Source: Dietzia sp. B32 (GTDB lineage Bacteria > Actinomycetota > Actinomycetes > Mycobacteriales > Mycobacteriaceae). Taken from it: a stretch of DNA of 64,000 bases. This document shows positions 17,389 through 27,414 of this stretch, in pieces. Under the pieces are notes generated by a model, which worked only from the letters and a program-made list of their open reading frames with translations, was not told the origin of the DNA and made no database searches. Numbering within the stretch: position 1 is the stretch's first letter; every line of letters begins with the position of its first letter. The DNA lies in the NCBI RefSeq assembly GCF_024732245.1, contig NZ_CP093845.1:1488001-1552000 (forward strand), read 5' to 3'. The translations under genes were made by a program, and so were the position numbers.

Positions 17389-19098
17389 ATGACCACACAC
17401 GCCGGAGACACCCCCGAATCGAGCGACCGGCCGTGGACCGTCCACTACACGCCGGGAACCACGCATGACCTCGACTACGGCAGCACCACGCTGATCGACC
17501 AGTTCGACGACGCCGTCAGCACGTACTCGTCCCGTCCCGCCACCGAGTTCTTCGGCCGCCTGACGACCTATTCGGAGCTAGGCAGTCGCGTGCGCCGCGC
17601 GGCGGAGGGTCTGCGCCGCCTGGGGGTCGCGCGCGGTGACCGTGTCGCCGTGCTGCTGCCCAACTGCCCCCAGGGCATCACGGTGTTCTACGCGGCGCTG
17701 CGGATCGGCGCGGTGGTCGTGGAGCACAACCCGCTCTACACCGCCGACGAGCTCGAGGCCCCCTTCGCCGATCACGGCGCCAAGGTGGTCGTGACCTGGA
17801 ACGTCGTCGCGCCGGTGGTGCGGGATCTCGCCGAACGGCCCGGTACCGCGATCGAGCACGTCATCGCCGTCGACCTGCTCGACGAGCTCCCCGCCGTCAA
17901 GCGCCTGGCGCTCAGGCGACTTCCCCTCCCGTCTCTGCGGGCCTCCCGGAACAAGCTCTCCCGGCCCGCGCCCGGCACCCTGGACTGGGCCGACTTCGAG
18001 ACCGGCGCCGAGCTGGACTTCTCGTATCCGCGGCCGGCCGCCGAGGATCCCGCCCTGATCCTCTACACCTCCGGCACCACCGGAACCCCCAAGGGGGCCG
18101 TCCTGTCCCACGCCAATCTCGTGGCCAACGCCAAGATGGGCCAGGCGTGGGTGCCCGGGCTCGAGTTCGGCCGCGAGCGGTTCCTGGCCTCGCTGCCGAT
18201 GTTCCACGCCTACGGGGTGACGCTGTGCGTGGTGATCGGGATCGCCGTCGGCGCGCGGCTGCAGCTGGTGCCGACCCCGGACATGGACCTCATCATGCCG
18301 ATCATGAAGAAGGACCTGCCCACCTTCATCCCGGCCGTCCCGCCGATCTACACCAAGATCCTCGAGGAGGCGGAGAAGCGGAAGATCCCCCTGCACGGCA
18401 TCAAGCACTCACTGTCCGGCGCCATGAGCCTGCCCGCCGAGCTCATCGAGCGGTGGGAGGCCGCCACCGGTGGCCTCCTGGTCGAGGGCTACGGGATGAC
18501 CGAGACCTCCCCCATCACCGTCGGCAACCCGATGTCGACGGCGAGGCGGGCCGGCTCCATCGGCGTCCCGTTCCCGGACACCGACATCCGTGTCGCGGAC
18601 AAGGACGACCCATCGGTCGACGCACCGGCCGGCGAGCCCGGTGAACTGTTGGTCAAGGGGCCGCAGGTGTTCCCGGGCTACTGGCGCAACGAGAAGGCGA
18701 CCGCCGAGACCTTCCACGACGGCTGGATCCGCACCGGTGACGTCGTGGTCCAGGACGACGACGGCTTCCTGCACGTGGTGGACCGGATCAAGGAGATGAT
18801 CGTCACCGGCGGGTTCAACGTCTACCCGTCCGAGGTCGAGGCGGTGCTGCGCACGGCCCCGGGCGTCGCGGACTGTGCCGTGGTGGGCCGCCCGAGTTCC
18901 GACGGCGGCGAGAAGGTCATCGCCGCGATCGTGCTGGAGCCCGGCGCCTCACTCGACCCCGACGCCCTGCGCGCGCACTGCAAGGGCTCGCTGGCCGGGT
19001 ACAAGGTCCCGCGCGATTTCGTCGAACTGGACGAACTGCCCACCAACCCCATGGGCAAGGTCCTGCGCAAGAAGGTCGCCCAGCAGATCAACGCCTGA
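17389..19098 (+). CDS. Long-chain fatty-acid-CoA ligase (FadD-type AMP-binding enzyme)
   Basis: A 569-residue adenylate-forming enzyme. ATP/AMP motif [20 protein letters not shown] at about residue 224, [15 protein letters not shown] near 365, GWIRTGDVV near 445, and the catalytic Lys in [11 protein letters not shown] near the C-terminus. It activates fatty acids to acyl-CoA via acyl-AMP. The start at 17389 follows 41 nt after the divergent gpm start and gives a typical N-terminus (a 60-residue lid-free extension). Not part of the mycobacterial synteny block here, so possibly inserted in this lineage. Confidence 0.9.
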   Translation: MTTHAGDTPESSDRPWTVHYTPGTTHDLDYGSTTLIDQFDDAVSTYSSRPATEFFGRLTTYSELGSRVRRAAEGLRRLGVARGDRVAVLLPNCPQGITVFYAALRIGAVVVEHNPLYTADELEAPFADHGAKVVVTWNVVAPVVRDLAERPGTAIEHVIAVDLLDELPAVKRLALRRLPLPSLRASRNKLSRPAPGTLDWADFETGAELDFSYPRPAAEDPALILYTSGTTGTPKGAVLSHANLVANAKMGQAWVPGLEFGRERFLASLPMFHAYGVTLCVVIGIAVGARLQLVPTPDMDLIMPIMKKDLPTFIPAVPPIYTKILEEAEKRKIPLHGIKHSLSGAMSLPAELIERWEAATGGLLVEGYGMTETSPITVGNPMSTARRAGSIGVPFPDTDIRVADKDDPSVDAPAGEPGELLVKGPQVFPGYWRNEKATAETFHDGWIRTGDVVVQDDDGFLHVVDRIKEMIVTGGFNVYPSEVEAVLRTAPGVADCAVVGRPSSDGGEKVIAAIVLEPGASLDPDALRAHCKGSLAGYKVPRDFVELDELPTNPMGKVLRKKVAQQINA

Positions 19099-19124
19099 CC
19101 GGCACGCTATCCGGGAGTCCGGGG

Positions 19125-19688
19125 CTACTCCGGCTGGGGCAGGTCCTGGGTGAGGTGGCGGAACGCGTCGAGGTTGCGCAGCGGCTCGCCCCGGGACACG
19201 CGCCACTCCCACTCGCGGCGGATCGAGGTGTGGAAGCCCAGCTCGATGAGGATGTTGAAGTCGTGGTCCGCGGCCTCGAGCACCTGGCCCAGCACGCGGT
19301 CGAGTTCCTCTTCCGTCACCGCGACCAGCGGCATCCGGCCGACGAGGTAGATGTCGCCGTTGTTGTCCAGCGTGTACGCCACCTGGTACAGCCGACGGTT
19401 GCGCCGCAGCATGTACTTGTAGACCTTCTCGAAGTCCTCGTCGGGCTGGCGGCACACGAACGCCTCGATGCGCACGCTCTCCCGGTTCACCGTCAGGTGG
19501 CAGGCGGTCTTGAGGCGCTTCTCCCCCGGCAGGATCACGACGAACGTGCGGCCGTCGGCCAGCGTCGACTCGATCTCCCGCTCCACCAGGAAGTTCCGGA
19601 TCCGTTCGACGGTCGGGGCGTCGACGTCCTCCCGGCTCGCGGCCGGCCCGTCGTCGTCCATGCGCTTGCTCTCGGTGGGGTCGATCAT
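19125..19688 (-). CDS. YbjN-domain protein (Rv0487-like)
   Basis: A 187-residue soluble protein of the YbjN/type III secretion chaperone-like fold: RIRNFLVEREIES, VRIEAFVCRQPDEDFEKVYKY, YTLDNNGDIYLVGRMPL, and LGFHTSIRREWEWR. ATG at 19688 is preceded by AAGGAG at good distance. It follows mshA by 46 nt on the same strand, as Rv0487 does in mycobacteria. Role unknown. Confidence 0.88.
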   Translation of the reverse strand: MIDPTESKRMDDDGPAASREDVDAPTVERIRNFLVEREIESTLADGRTFVVILPGEKRLKTACHLTVNRESVRIEAFVCRQPDEDFEKVYKYMLRRNRRLYQVAYTLDNNGDIYLVGRMPLVAVTEEELDRVLGQVLEAADHDFNILIELGFHTSIRREWEWRVSRGEPLRNLDAFRHLTQDLPQPE

Positions 19689-19734
19689 CGTGACTCCTTC
19701 GGGGTGGTCGGCTGGGACTCGGGCGGACGGGAGA

Positions 19735-21045
19735 TCAGGACGCGGTGGCGTCGGCACGCCGGGCCCGGTACGCGGCCATCGTGCCCGCGTACGAGGACAC
19801 GAGCCCCTCGGCCGTGGCGTCCCAGGAGAACCCGGAGGCGTGCACCGGGGCGGCCCGCGACATCGACAGGCGCAGCTCGTCGTCGTCCAACAATCCGGAC
19901 AACACGCGCGCCCAGACACTCGGATCGTGCCCGTCCACGGTGATCCCGGTCCGGCCGTCGGCGACGGCCGTGGGGAGCCCGCCCACCGCGGCCGCGACGA
20001 CGGGGGTCCCACACGCCTGCGCCTCGAGGGCCACGAGCCCGAACGACTCCGAGTACGACGGCACCGCCACGATGTCCGCGGCCCGGTAGACGTCCACCAG
20101 CTCCGACGGCGGCCGGGGAGCCAGGAAACACACGCGATCGGCCACTCCCAGCTCCTCGGCCAGGTCCATCAACGAGCGCGGCCTGGAGAGCCCCGACCCG
20201 CTGGGTCCGCCGACGACCATCAGACGCACGTCACGGCGGGGCTGGGCGCGCACCATCTCGGCGAGCGCCCGCACGATCACGTCGGGGGCCTTGAGCGGCT
20301 GGATCCGGCCGACGAAGGCGATCACCTCGGAGTGCTGCCCCAGCCCCAGCGCGCGGCGGGCCTGCTCGGTGCCGCGCCGGGTGCCGGGGGTGTACTGCTC
20401 CAGGTCGGCGCCGGGCGAGACGACGTCGACGTCGGCGGGGTCGGCGTCGTAGTACTCGACGAGTTCGCGCAGCTCGCCGGTGGTGTTGACGACGAGCCGG
20501 TCCGCGGCGTCCACGATCTGCTGTTCACCGATACGCCGGGACTCGGGCTCGGGGGTGTCCCCCTCGGCGAGGACCGCGTTCTTCACCGCCGCCAGCGTGT
20601 GCGCGGTGTGGACCAGCGGCACGCCCCAGTGCTCGGACGCGACCAGCCCGGCCTGGCCGGAGAGCCAGTAGTGGGAGTGGATGAGGTCGTAGTACCCCGG
20701 CGCGTGCCCGGCCTCCGCGCGCATCACGCCGGCGACGAACGGGCACAGCTGCGTGGGCAGGTCCTCCTTGCGCAGTCCCTCGAACGGACCGGCCACGATG
20801 TTGCGGACCAGGACGCCGTCGCCGGCCTGCTCGACCGGCGGCTGCGACGAGTGGGTGGCGCGGGTGAAGATCTCGACCTCCACGCCGAGGCGGGCCAACC
20901 GGCGCGCTGTCTGCAGGACGTACACGTTGAGTCCGCCCGCGTCGCCCGTGCCCGGCTGGGCCAGCGGCGAGGTGTGGAAGGACAGGACCGCGACGCGCCG
21001 GGGCAGGGGATGCGCGGCGCCGGGGTCGAGGTCGGTTACGGTCAC
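19735..21045 (-). CDS. mshA: D-inositol-3-phosphate glycosyltransferase (mycothiol biosynthesis)
   Basis: A 436-residue GT4 glycosyltransferase that adds N-acetylglucosamine from UDP-GlcNAc to 1D-inositol 3-phosphate, the first mycothiol step. MshA signatures: [20 protein letters not shown] near residue 23, [26 protein letters not shown], and the donor-binding [23 protein letters not shown] at 21045 has AGGGGC upstream. Mycothiol is an actinobacterial thiol, consistent with the taxonomic placement. Followed by the YbjN-like gene. Confidence 0.96.
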   Translation of the reverse strand: MTVTDLDPGAAHPLPRRVAVLSFHTSPLAQPGTGDAGGLNVYVLQTARRLARLGVEVEIFTRATHSSQPPVEQAGDGVLVRNIVAGPFEGLRKEDLPTQLCPFVAGVMRAEAGHAPGYYDLIHSHYWLSGQAGLVASEHWGVPLVHTAHTLAAVKNAVLAEGDTPEPESRRIGEQQIVDAADRLVVNTTGELRELVEYYDADPADVDVVSPGADLEQYTPGTRRGTEQARRALGLGQHSEVIAFVGRIQPLKAPDVIVRALAEMVRAQPRRDVRLMVVGGPSGSGLSRPRSLMDLAEELGVADRVCFLAPRPPSELVDVYRAADIVAVPSYSESFGLVALEAQACGTPVVAAAVGGLPTAVADGRTGITVDGHDPSVWARVLSGLLDDDELRLSMSRAAPVHASGFSWDATAEGLVSSYAGTMAAYRARRADATAS

Positions 21046-21158
21046 CCGTCCGATTGTGCCCCTGCCCGCGCCGGGGTGCACGTCGGCCGTGCCCCGCCGC
21101 CCTGATGTGACGACGACGAGGTGGGCTCCAGCGCGCCGGGCCCGCCCGTCGCGAATGG

Positions 21159-22052
21159 CTACAGGGAGGCGGCGAACTCGTCGAGCTCGGCGAGGAAGCG
21201 CGGCGTCTCCTCGAGGAACGGCGCGTGTGCGGACTCGGCGAACTCGACGTAGCGGCCGCCGGGGATCATCTCGGCGTTCGCCTGCCCGGCCGACGGCAGC
21301 ACCACGCCGTCGTGGGCGCCGTGGATGACCAGGGCGGGGATCGACAGGCCGCGCAGGGTGTCGTCGTTGTCCACCTTGCGGGTGAGCAGCGCCTGCCGGA
21401 CCGCCGGGGGCGTGGACAGCGACAGTCCCAGGATCCGCTGCCCGTCCGGGCCCGATCCCGAGCGCATCATGGCGTTGCCGAAGCTGGTGAACGCCGCCAG
21501 CGCGACGGAGGGCTTCTCGTCGAACGCCCCGCCCGAGGTGACCTCCTTCATGGCCGGGCCGATCGCGCCGCCCGCCGAGCGGGAGAGCGAGGTGACCGTG
21601 CCGCACAGCACGATCCCGCCGACCCGGCCCTCGCCGCGGGCGGCCAGGTAGTCCGAGACCACCACGCCGCCGTACGACCACCCCAGCAGGATCGCGTCCG
21701 AGCCGTCGGTGATCCCGGCGGAGTCGAGGACGGCCTCGACGTCGTCGGCCCACTGCGGTGCCGAGTCGTAGCCGCCGGCCGGGACGTCGGAGTGCCCGTG
21801 GCCGCGCAGGTCGATCGCCACCACGCGGAAACGCCGGGCCAGGCCGTTCAGCACGTCCTGCCCCCAGCTCGCGCTCGACTGCGCCCAACCGTGGATGAGC
21901 ACGAGCGGCCGGGCTGCGGGGTCACCGAGCACGCGGTAGGCGATCGCGGTGCCGTCCGACGAGACGGCCGAGGCGAGGGTGGGCGCGGGCGTCGAGGCTG
22001 CGGGCTCGTGGGCTGAGGACTCAGAGGTGGGCGCGGAGGTCATGCGCCTCAT
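21159..22052 (-). CDS. Alpha/beta hydrolase
   Basis: A 297-residue serine hydrolase fold protein. Oxyanion region [17 protein letters not shown], nucleophile elbow [14 protein letters not shown], acid Asp in [13 protein letters not shown] and His in [10 protein letters not shown]. Resembles non-haem haloperoxidase/esterase-type enzymes. The start could be 22052 or 22043; both give the same domain. Monocistronic between mshA and the divergent epoxide-hydrolase-like gene. Substrate unknown. Confidence 0.88.
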   Translation of the reverse strand: MRRMTSAPTSESSAHEPAASTPAPTLASAVSSDGTAIAYRVLGDPAARPLVLIHGWAQSSASWGQDVLNGLARRFRVVAIDLRGHGHSDVPAGGYDSAPQWADDVEAVLDSAGITDGSDAILLGWSYGGVVVSDYLAARGEGRVGGIVLCGTVTSLSRSAGGAIGPAMKEVTSGGAFDEKPSVALAAFTSFGNAMMRSGSGPDGQRILGLSLSTPPAVRQALLTRKVDNDDTLRGLSIPALVIHGAHDGVVLPSAGQANAEMIPGGRYVEFAESAHAPFLEETPRFLAELDEFAASL

Positions 22053-22204
22053 GGTGCCAGCCACGCTCCGGGTTATGCGGCCTGTCTGCACGGAATCCAC
22101 CCGCGTACGCGTGCGGAATGGTCCATAGAGAGCGCGCACCCGCAGTGACGCCGATCGTCACGATCCGACCCCCACACCGCGCCCGCGCCGGTTACCGTTG
22201 CGCA

Positions 22205-22654
22205 ATGGCAGCCACCACCACCCGGACCGACCCCGATGTCGTGGTCCGCACGTTCTTCGACGCCCTGATGACCGGGTCCACCACCGCCGCCGGCGACCTG
22301 CTCGCCGAGGACGTCTGGTGGGCCAACATCGGCCTGCCGACCATCCGGGGCAAGCGCGCGGTCGTCGGCGCGATCTCCTCGATGAACCGCAGCATCCGCT
22401 TCGGAGTGGAGATCCACCACCTCGCGGTGTCGGCGCCCGCGGACCCGACCGACCCGGCGGCCCCCGTCGTGGTGCTCACCGAACGCACCGACTACCTCGG
22501 GGTCGGGCGGTTCCGCGTCGGCTTCTGGGTGTGCGGCCGCCTCGAGGTCCGCGATGGCCGGATCTGCGGCTGGCAGGACTACTTCTCCAAGGCCGACATG
22601 GCCAGGGGCGCGGTGCGCGGACTCGTCGAGATGGTCACCGGCCGGGGTCGCTGA
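22205..22654 (+). CDS. Limonene-1,2-epoxide hydrolase-like (SnoaL/NTF2-fold) protein
   Basis: A 149-residue cone-fold protein resembling the limonene epoxide hydrolase family: VVRTFFDALMTG, WWANIGLPTIRGK, VVLTERTDYLGVG and RICGWQDYFSKADM place an Asp-Arg-Asp-like triad (D in RTDYL, R in GRFRVG, D in WQDYF). A small-epoxide hydrolase is plausible, but SnoaL-like cyclases share the pattern. Start at the ATG 22205 since nothing upstream is family-like. Confidence 0.78.
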   Translation: MAATTTRTDPDVVVRTFFDALMTGSTTAAGDLLAEDVWWANIGLPTIRGKRAVVGAISSMNRSIRFGVEIHHLAVSAPADPTDPAAPVVVLTERTDYLGVGRFRVGFWVCGRLEVRDGRICGWQDYFSKADMARGAVRGLVEMVTGRGR

Positions 22655-22769
22655 CCTCGTCGTCGTCGCCACCCCGTCGCCCCCGAGGTCGCCGACCCGC
22701 CGCAACCTTTTCGCGCGCGGCGCGCACATCTCGTCGACCCCGTCGGACCCGCCGCCTACCCTCTAGGAC

Positions 22770-23549
22770 ATGAGCACCGATCACTCCGCCGCCCGTGAGC
22801 GGCTCGCCGCCCTGCCCGCCGAGACCCGCGTCGCGGTGGTGACGGGGGCGTCGTCGGGAATCGGTGAGGCGTCCGCGCGCGAGCTGGCCGGACTCGGGTT
22901 CCACGTGATCGTCGGGGCGCGTCGGGTCGACCGTCTGGAGTCGCTCGCGGCGGAGATCGGTGGCACCGCCCTCCCGTTGGACGTGACGGACGCCGACTCG
23001 TGCGCGGCGTTCTGCGCGGCCATCCCCCGGCTGAACGTGCTGGTCAACAACGCCGGCGGCGCCAAGGGCACGACCAGCGTGATGGATGCCGACGAGGACC
23101 AGTGGCGCTGGATGTGGGAGACCAACGTCCTCGGCACGCTGCGCATGGTCCGCGGCCTCATGCCGGTGTTGGTCGACACGGGCGACGGACTGGTCATCAC
23201 CATCACCTCGATCGCCGCCCTCGAGTCGTACGACAACGGCTCCGGCTACACCTCGGCCAAGCACGCGCAGGCGGTCCTGCACCGCACGCTGCGCGGGGAG
23301 CACCTGGGCCAGCCGGTGCGGTTCACCGAGATCGCGCCCGGCATGGTCGAGACCGAGTTCTCCCGCGTGAGGTTCGACGGCGACGACGACAAGGCGGCCG
23401 CCGTCTACCGTGGGCTGACCCCGATGGTGGCCGAGGACGTGGCGGAGATCGTCGGGTTCGTGGCGAGCAGGCCCTCGCACGTCAACCTGGACCAGATCGT
23501 GGTGAAGCCGCGGGACCAGCACTCCGCGACGCGCGCCCACCGGAACTGA
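22770..23549 (+). CDS. Short-chain dehydrogenase/reductase (Rv0484c-like)
   Basis: A 259-residue classical SDR. NAD(P)-binding VVTGASSGIGEASAREL near residue 24, NNAGG at ~92, catalytic Ser in ITITSIAALESY, and YTSAK (Tyr/Lys) at ~165. NADP preference is suggested by GARRVDRLE after the second strand. Substrate unknown. Rightward, upstream of ferritin but separated by a probable iron-regulated promoter. Confidence 0.9.
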   Translation: MSTDHSAARERLAALPAETRVAVVTGASSGIGEASARELAGLGFHVIVGARRVDRLESLAAEIGGTALPLDVTDADSCAAFCAAIPRLNVLVNNAGGAKGTTSVMDADEDQWRWMWETNVLGTLRMVRGLMPVLVDTGDGLVITITSIAALESYDNGSGYTSAKHAQAVLHRTLRGEHLGQPVRFTEIAPGMVETEFSRVRFDGDDDKAAAVYRGLTPMVAEDVAEIVGFVASRPSHVNLDQIVVKPRDQHSATRAHRN

Positions 23550-23581
23550 CGGGCGCACAGGTGAGGCTGCCCAACGAGGAC

Positions 23582-23604
23582 CCAGGTTAGGCTTACTGAC
23601 CTGG
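23582..23604 (+). promoter_or_regulatory. DtxR/IdeR-like iron box before ferritin
   Basis: A 23-nt near-palindrome (CCAGGT...ACCTGG) holding AGGTTAGGCT; 13 of 19 positions agree with the classical TTAGGTTAGSCTAACCTAA consensus. It ends 50 nt before the ferritin ATG. In mycobacteria IdeR activates ferritin from upstream boxes, so iron-dependent activation is likely. Confidence 0.55.
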
Positions 23605-23654
23605 CAGAACGCCGCCGGCGGCCATAGGCTGGCCCCCTACTGAAAGGGGCCCCC

Positions 23655-24191
23655 ATGGCCAGGAACAAGAACTCATTCGTCGAACTCCTCTCGGCTCAGG
23701 TCGGTCACGAGTTCGCCGCCAGTCAGCAGTACATCGCGATCGCCGTGTGGGCGGACGCGCAGGACCTGCCGCAGCTCGCGTCGCGCTTCTACTCGCACAG
23801 CCTGGGTGAGCGGAACCACGCGATGATGATGGTCCAGTACATGCTCGACCGCGACATCCCCGTGACCATCCCGGCCGTCCCCGCGCCGCAGCCCGACTTC
23901 AGCGGGCCCGCCGACGCCCTGCGTTCGGCGCTGGAGCAGGAGAAGCAGGTGACCCGGCAGATCGAGGCGATGTTCCAGGCCGCCCGCGCCGAGTCCGACC
24001 CGCTGGGCGAGCAGTTCATGCTGTGGTTCCTCCGCGAGCAGGTCGAGGAGGTCGCCAACATGAACACGCTGGTGACCATCGCCGAGCGCGCCGCCGACGA
24101 CTGGTTCCGCATCGAGGAGTACCTGGCCCGCGAGACCGACTCCTCCACCAACACCGGAACCCCGCCCTCGGTCGCCGGCGGCGCGGTCTGA
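23655..24191 (+). CDS. Ferritin
   Basis: A 178-residue iron-storage ferritin (BfrB/Ftn type, haem-free). The four-helix motifs include VGHEFAASQQYIAIAVWAD, SLGERNHAMMMVQYMLDRD (ferroxidase Glu and His), and REQVEEVANMNTLVTIAE. A good ribosome site (AAAGGGG) precedes ATG. The final ~20 residues are a Ser/Thr/Gly tail. Controlled probably by the iron box at 23582-23604 and followed by a strong bidirectional hairpin. Confidence 0.95.
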   Translation: MARNKNSFVELLSAQVGHEFAASQQYIAIAVWADAQDLPQLASRFYSHSLGERNHAMMMVQYMLDRDIPVTIPAVPAPQPDFSGPADALRSALEQEKQVTRQIEAMFQAARAESDPLGEQFMLWFLREQVEEVANMNTLVTIAERAADDWFRIEEYLARETDSSTNTGTPPSVAGGAV

Positions 24192-24234
24192 TCTACGCCC
24201 CCCGAGCGCCGTAGCGCCGTAGCGCCGTAGCGCC

Positions 24235-24295
24235 ATCGAAAAGAGCGTTCCGCTCACATCCGCCGAGCGACGGCGCGCGAAACGCTCTTTTCGAT
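24235..24295. terminator. Bidirectional hairpin between ferritin and the reductase gene
   Basis: Arms ATCGAAAAGAGCGTT (24235-24249) and AACGCTCTTTTCGAT (24281-24295) are perfectly complementary for 15 bp, with T-tracts in both directions, between convergent genes. Four copies of an 8-nt unit (AGCGCCGT) lead into it at about 24206-24235. The core AAGAGCGTTCCGC recurs in the hairpin at 50953-51002. Confidence 0.85.
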
Positions 24296-24321
24296 GACAG
24301 TCCGGGGACTCGCGATGGCGG

Positions 24322-24927
24322 TCAGGCGCGGGCGTACTCCACGTAGCTCACCCCGCTGTCGAAGTCATGACGCCGGCCCCGGGTCAGCGCCAGCGGGAGC
24401 GCCCCGCCCGCCGCGCCCGGCCCGCCCGTCGCCCGCGCCACCAGCGGGATGCCCGCGCCCAGGACAACCGGGTTGACCTTGAGCCGGAACTCGTCGATCT
24501 CGTCGACCAGTTGACCGGCCAGCGAGCCGCCGCCACACAGCCAGACGTCGAGCGCCGAGTCCTCCGACTTGAGCCTGCGGACCAGGGTCACGGGGTCCTC
24601 GTCGGACGCGGTCAGCCCCTCCTCGGCGGGCAGCTCGTCCGGCCGGTGGGTCACCACGTACTGGCGCAGGTGCGGGTAACCGCTGGCCAGTCCCTCGTCC
24701 ACGGCCACCTGATGGGTGGTGCGGCCCATGATCACGGTGTCGAATGCCCGGTGTGGCGTCGTCGTCACGCCGAGGGAGCCGCGGAAGTGCCCGGGTATCG
24801 TCTCGGGGTAGTGCTCGATGAGCCAGGGCATGTTCGCGGCTTCGACGGGGAAGACGTCGAACCCTCCGTCCGGGTCGGCGATGAAGCCGTCGATACTGAC
24901 GGCCACGTAGTAGATGAGCTTGCGCAT
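24322..24927 (-). CDS. Dihydrofolate reductase family (RibD C-terminal-like) protein
   Basis: A 201-residue DHFR-fold protein: KLIYYVAVSIDGFIADPDGG at the N-terminus, VIMGRTTHQVAVDEG, and the NADPH loop DVWLCGGGSLAGQLVDEID. This is the RibD-C/YwjB-like group rather than true FolA; substrate is unknown. ATG at 24927 follows GAGAGGACCC. It lies 57 nt after the ABC-F gene on the same strand and may be cotranscribed. Confidence 0.88.
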   Translation of the reverse strand: MRKLIYYVAVSIDGFIADPDGGFDVFPVEAANMPWLIEHYPETIPGHFRGSLGVTTTPHRAFDTVIMGRTTHQVAVDEGLASGYPHLRQYVVTHRPDELPAEEGLTASDEDPVTLVRRLKSEDSALDVWLCGGGSLAGQLVDEIDEFRLKVNPVVLGAGIPLVARATGGPGAAGGALPLALTRGRRHDFDSGVSYVEYARA

Positions 24928-24984
24928 GGTGGGTCCTCTCTGGGAATGGTGGTGAGCGTCTGCGTCCACCCCGCCGGAGCGGGG

Positions 24985-26610
24985 TCAGCCGAAGGTGATC
25001 ACGTCGTCCACCCCCACCCGGTCGCAGAAGCCGTCGTCGTGGGTGACGAGCAGTAGCGCCCCCCGCCACTGCGCGAGTGCGTCGGCGAGCACCCGGACGC
25101 CGTCGAGGTCGAGGTTGTTGGTCGGCTCGTCCAGGATCAGCAACTGCGGGATCGGTCGGGCGAACAGCCGCGCCGCCAGCGCCGCACGGAGTCGCTCGCC
25201 ACCGGACAGATCGCCGAGTCGGCGGAACCCGGCGTCACCGGTGAACAGCAGCCGCGCCGCGTGGGCGTGGGCCTCCTCCGCCGGTGCGTCGGGGCGGACC
25301 GCCCGGATCGCGTCGATGACAGACCACCCCGGATGCTCGACACGAAGATCCTGCGGCAGCAGGGCAAACGGGACATGGACTCCCTCGTCGTCGACCCCGT
25401 CGCCGCTACCGTCGCCGCCACTAACGCCGCCACTGCCGCTGCCGCTCCCGATGCCCACGAGGCGTCGCAGGAGCGTCGTCTTGCCGCTGCCGTTGGGCCC
25501 GGCCACCCGCACGCGCGCGGGTCCGGCGAGGTGCACCCGCCCGGCGACGGGGTCGGCGACATCCAGGACGACGCGGCCGGCGGGCAGTCCCGGGTCGGGG
25601 AGCTCGACCCGCAGCAGCTCCTCGCGCCGGATGGCCGCGTCCGCCGCGCGCATCCGCTCCCGCGCCTGCTCGACGCCCCTCTCGTGAGTGGCCCGGTACC
25701 GCGCCGCCGACTCCTGCGCCTGCCGCTTGCGCATCCCCATGACGATCTTGGGTTCGCGCCTGTTCGCCTCCATCTTGCGGCCGTACCGTTGGCGCCGCGC
25801 CAGCACCACCTGCGCCTCGACCTTGTCCCGCTTCTCGGCACGAAGGTCGTTCCGTGCGCCGGTCAGCGACTGCCGCGCGGCGGCCTGCTCTGCCTCGATC
25901 ACGTCCCGATAGTGCGGGTACGGCCCGCCGAAGACCCGGCACCCGCCGGCCCGCAGCTCGACCGTCGTCTCGGCGCTGTCCAGCAAGTCCAGATCGTGGC
26001 TCACCACCATCACCACGCGGTCCCCGCCCGCAACGAACTCACCGACCGCCGCGAACAGTCGCTCCCGCGCCCGGGCGTCGAGGTTGTTGGTGGGCTCGTC
26101 CAGCAGCAGGACCCGCGGCCGCCGGAGAAGCCGACCCGCCACCGCCGCCAGGGTGCGTTCCCCGCCGGACAGCGCGACCACGGGCCGGCCCGGTTCGGTC
26201 GGCAGGCCCAGGTCGTCGAGCAGCGCGATCGTGCGCTCTTCCACCGACCAGTCGTCGCCGATGCGGGCGAAGTCGTCGTCGTCGCCCTCACCCGCCTCGA
26301 TCCGGGCCAGCGCCGCCAGCTGCCGACCCACGCCGAGTTCATCGGCGAGAGTCCGCTCGGCGGGGGCGTCGGCGAGCAGCTGCGGAAGATACGCGACGGT
26401 GGGTGGACCCGCGGGCTCGCCGTCGACGCTGATCGAACCGCGCGCCGACCGGAGCTCGCCCGCGACGAGGCGCAGCAGGGTGCTCTTGCCGGCGCCGTTG
26501 CGGCCGACGAGTGAGGTCAGACCCGGGCCGACGGCGAGGTCGAGCCCGTCGAAGAGTGGGGTGTCGTCGGGAAACGCGAACGCGACATCCGACAGGACGA
26601 GGGAAGACAT
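24985..26610 (-). CDS. ABC-F family ATP-binding protein
   Basis: A 541-residue soluble protein with two ABC ATPase domains and no membrane segment. NBD1: Walker A VGRNGAGKSTLL near residue 38, signature LSGGERTLAAVAGRLL, Walker B VLLLDEPTNNLD. NBD2: AGPNGSGKTTLLRRLVG, LSGGERLRAALAARL, LLILDEPTNNLD. The inter-domain linker is highly charged (KRDKVEAQVVLARRQRYGRK). A Gly/Ser-rich insertion follows Walker A2. ABC-F proteins act on the ribosome; some protect against antibiotics. The neighbouring GNAT acetyltransferase and a possible leader peptide upstream raise that possibility here. Confidence 0.92.
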   Translation of the reverse strand: MSSLVLSDVAFAFPDDTPLFDGLDLAVGPGLTSLVGRNGAGKSTLLRLVAGELRSARGSISVDGEPAGPPTVAYLPQLLADAPAERTLADELGVGRQLAALARIEAGEGDDDDFARIGDDWSVEERTIALLDDLGLPTEPGRPVVALSGGERTLAAVAGRLLRRPRVLLLDEPTNNLDARARERLFAAVGEFVAGGDRVVMVVSHDLDLLDSAETTVELRAGGCRVFGGPYPHYRDVIEAEQAAARQSLTGARNDLRAEKRDKVEAQVVLARRQRYGRKMEANRREPKIVMGMRKRQAQESAARYRATHERGVEQARERMRAADAAIRREELLRVELPDPGLPAGRVVLDVADPVAGRVHLAGPARVRVAGPNGSGKTTLLRRLVGIGSGSGSGGVSGGDGSGDGVDDEGVHVPFALLPQDLRVEHPGWSVIDAIRAVRPDAPAEEAHAHAARLLFTGDAGFRRLGDLSGGERLRAALAARLFARPIPQLLILDEPTNNLDLDGVRVLADALAQWRGALLLVTHDDGFCDRVGVDDVITFG

Positions 26611-26644
26611 GCGTGCTCCAGGAGAGGTGGCGTGGGGCCGGGAC

Positions 26645-26755
26645 TCACCTGAGGTTCAGCACTGTCCTTCGATCTCCTCGTCTGGTTCTTCTCGGCTCCG
26701 CGCCCCTCGCGGCCCCGGGTCTCCCCGCGGTCGCGCCGTGCGCCTGCCGACTCAT
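26645..26755 (-). promoter_or_regulatory. Possible Arg-rich leader ORF upstream of the ABC-F gene
   Basis: A 36-codon ATG-TGA frame whose start overlaps the GNAT stop (ATGA) and which ends 35 nt before the ABC-F ATG. It ends RRTVLNLR and uses AGA, AGG and CGA codons that are rare in this genome. Short basic leader peptides can regulate antibiotic-responsive ABC-F genes, but the codon bias may equally mean it is not translated. Confidence 0.25.
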
Positions 26756-27336
26756 CCGGTGACGCTACGCGGTGGACCCGCTGGCGGCAAGGGTCGGTCG
26801 ATCCGGCAGATCGCGTGGAGGGGTGTGTCGCCGGGGACGTCGGGGGTCAGCTCCGCGTCCGGCAGCCGCCGGAACCCCGCCCGGACCAGCGCGCCCCAGG
26901 ATCGGGGGTTCTCGATGTTCACGGGCACGATCACGCAGGTCGCCTCGGGGTGGCCGTCCCAGATCCCGGCCACCGCCCGCGCCACCATGGCCGCGCCCGC
27001 TCCCCTGCCGCGCGCCGCGGGGTCGGCGATCAGGTAGTCCATGCTCCACGCGTCGGTGGGCACCTCGATCCCGGCCCCGGTGAGCTCGTCCACGCCCGAG
27101 GGTTCTGCCGCGATCGGGTATCTCATGAGCATCCCGGCGTCCTCGCCGTCGACGATGACGACCAGGCACTCCGTCTGCCCGTCGTCGAGGAACGGGCCGA
27201 AGTCCTGCTCGACCCGGTCCGGCGAGTTCTCGGACCACCACCGCGCGACGAGCGGCTCGGCCAGCCAGCGCGCGAGCGTCGGCAGGTCGTCGCGGGTGAG
27301 GGGACGAAACGTCACCTCGGGAGCGGCGGTCTCCAC
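26752..27336 (-). CDS. GNAT acetyltransferase (aminoglycoside 6'-N-acetyltransferase-like)
   Basis: A 194-residue GNAT protein of the AAC(6')/IucB-like group: FRPLTRDDLPTLARWLAEP at the start, WSENSPDRVEQDF, SMDYLIADPAARGRGAGAAM (acetyl-CoA loop), and VNIENPRSWGALVRAGFRR. It may acetylate an aminoglycoside or a hydroxylysine-type siderophore precursor; the sequence alone does not decide. Its stop codon overlaps the start of the small Arg-rich frame before the ABC-F gene. Confidence 0.85.
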   Translation of the reverse strand: METAAPEVTFRPLTRDDLPTLARWLAEPLVARWWSENSPDRVEQDFGPFLDDGQTECLVVIVDGEDAGMLMRYPIAAEPSGVDELTGAGIEVPTDAWSMDYLIADPAARGRGAGAAMVARAVAGIWDGHPEATCVIVPVNIENPRSWGALVRAGFRRLPDAELTPDVPGDTPLHAICRIDRPLPPAGPPRSVTG

Positions 27337-27414
27337 GGCTCCAGCGTAGACCCGGATGGGGCCCCTGCCGCCCGCTCGGCGGCCGACCCTTCCCGCGACC
27401 GTTCCCGGCGGGGC

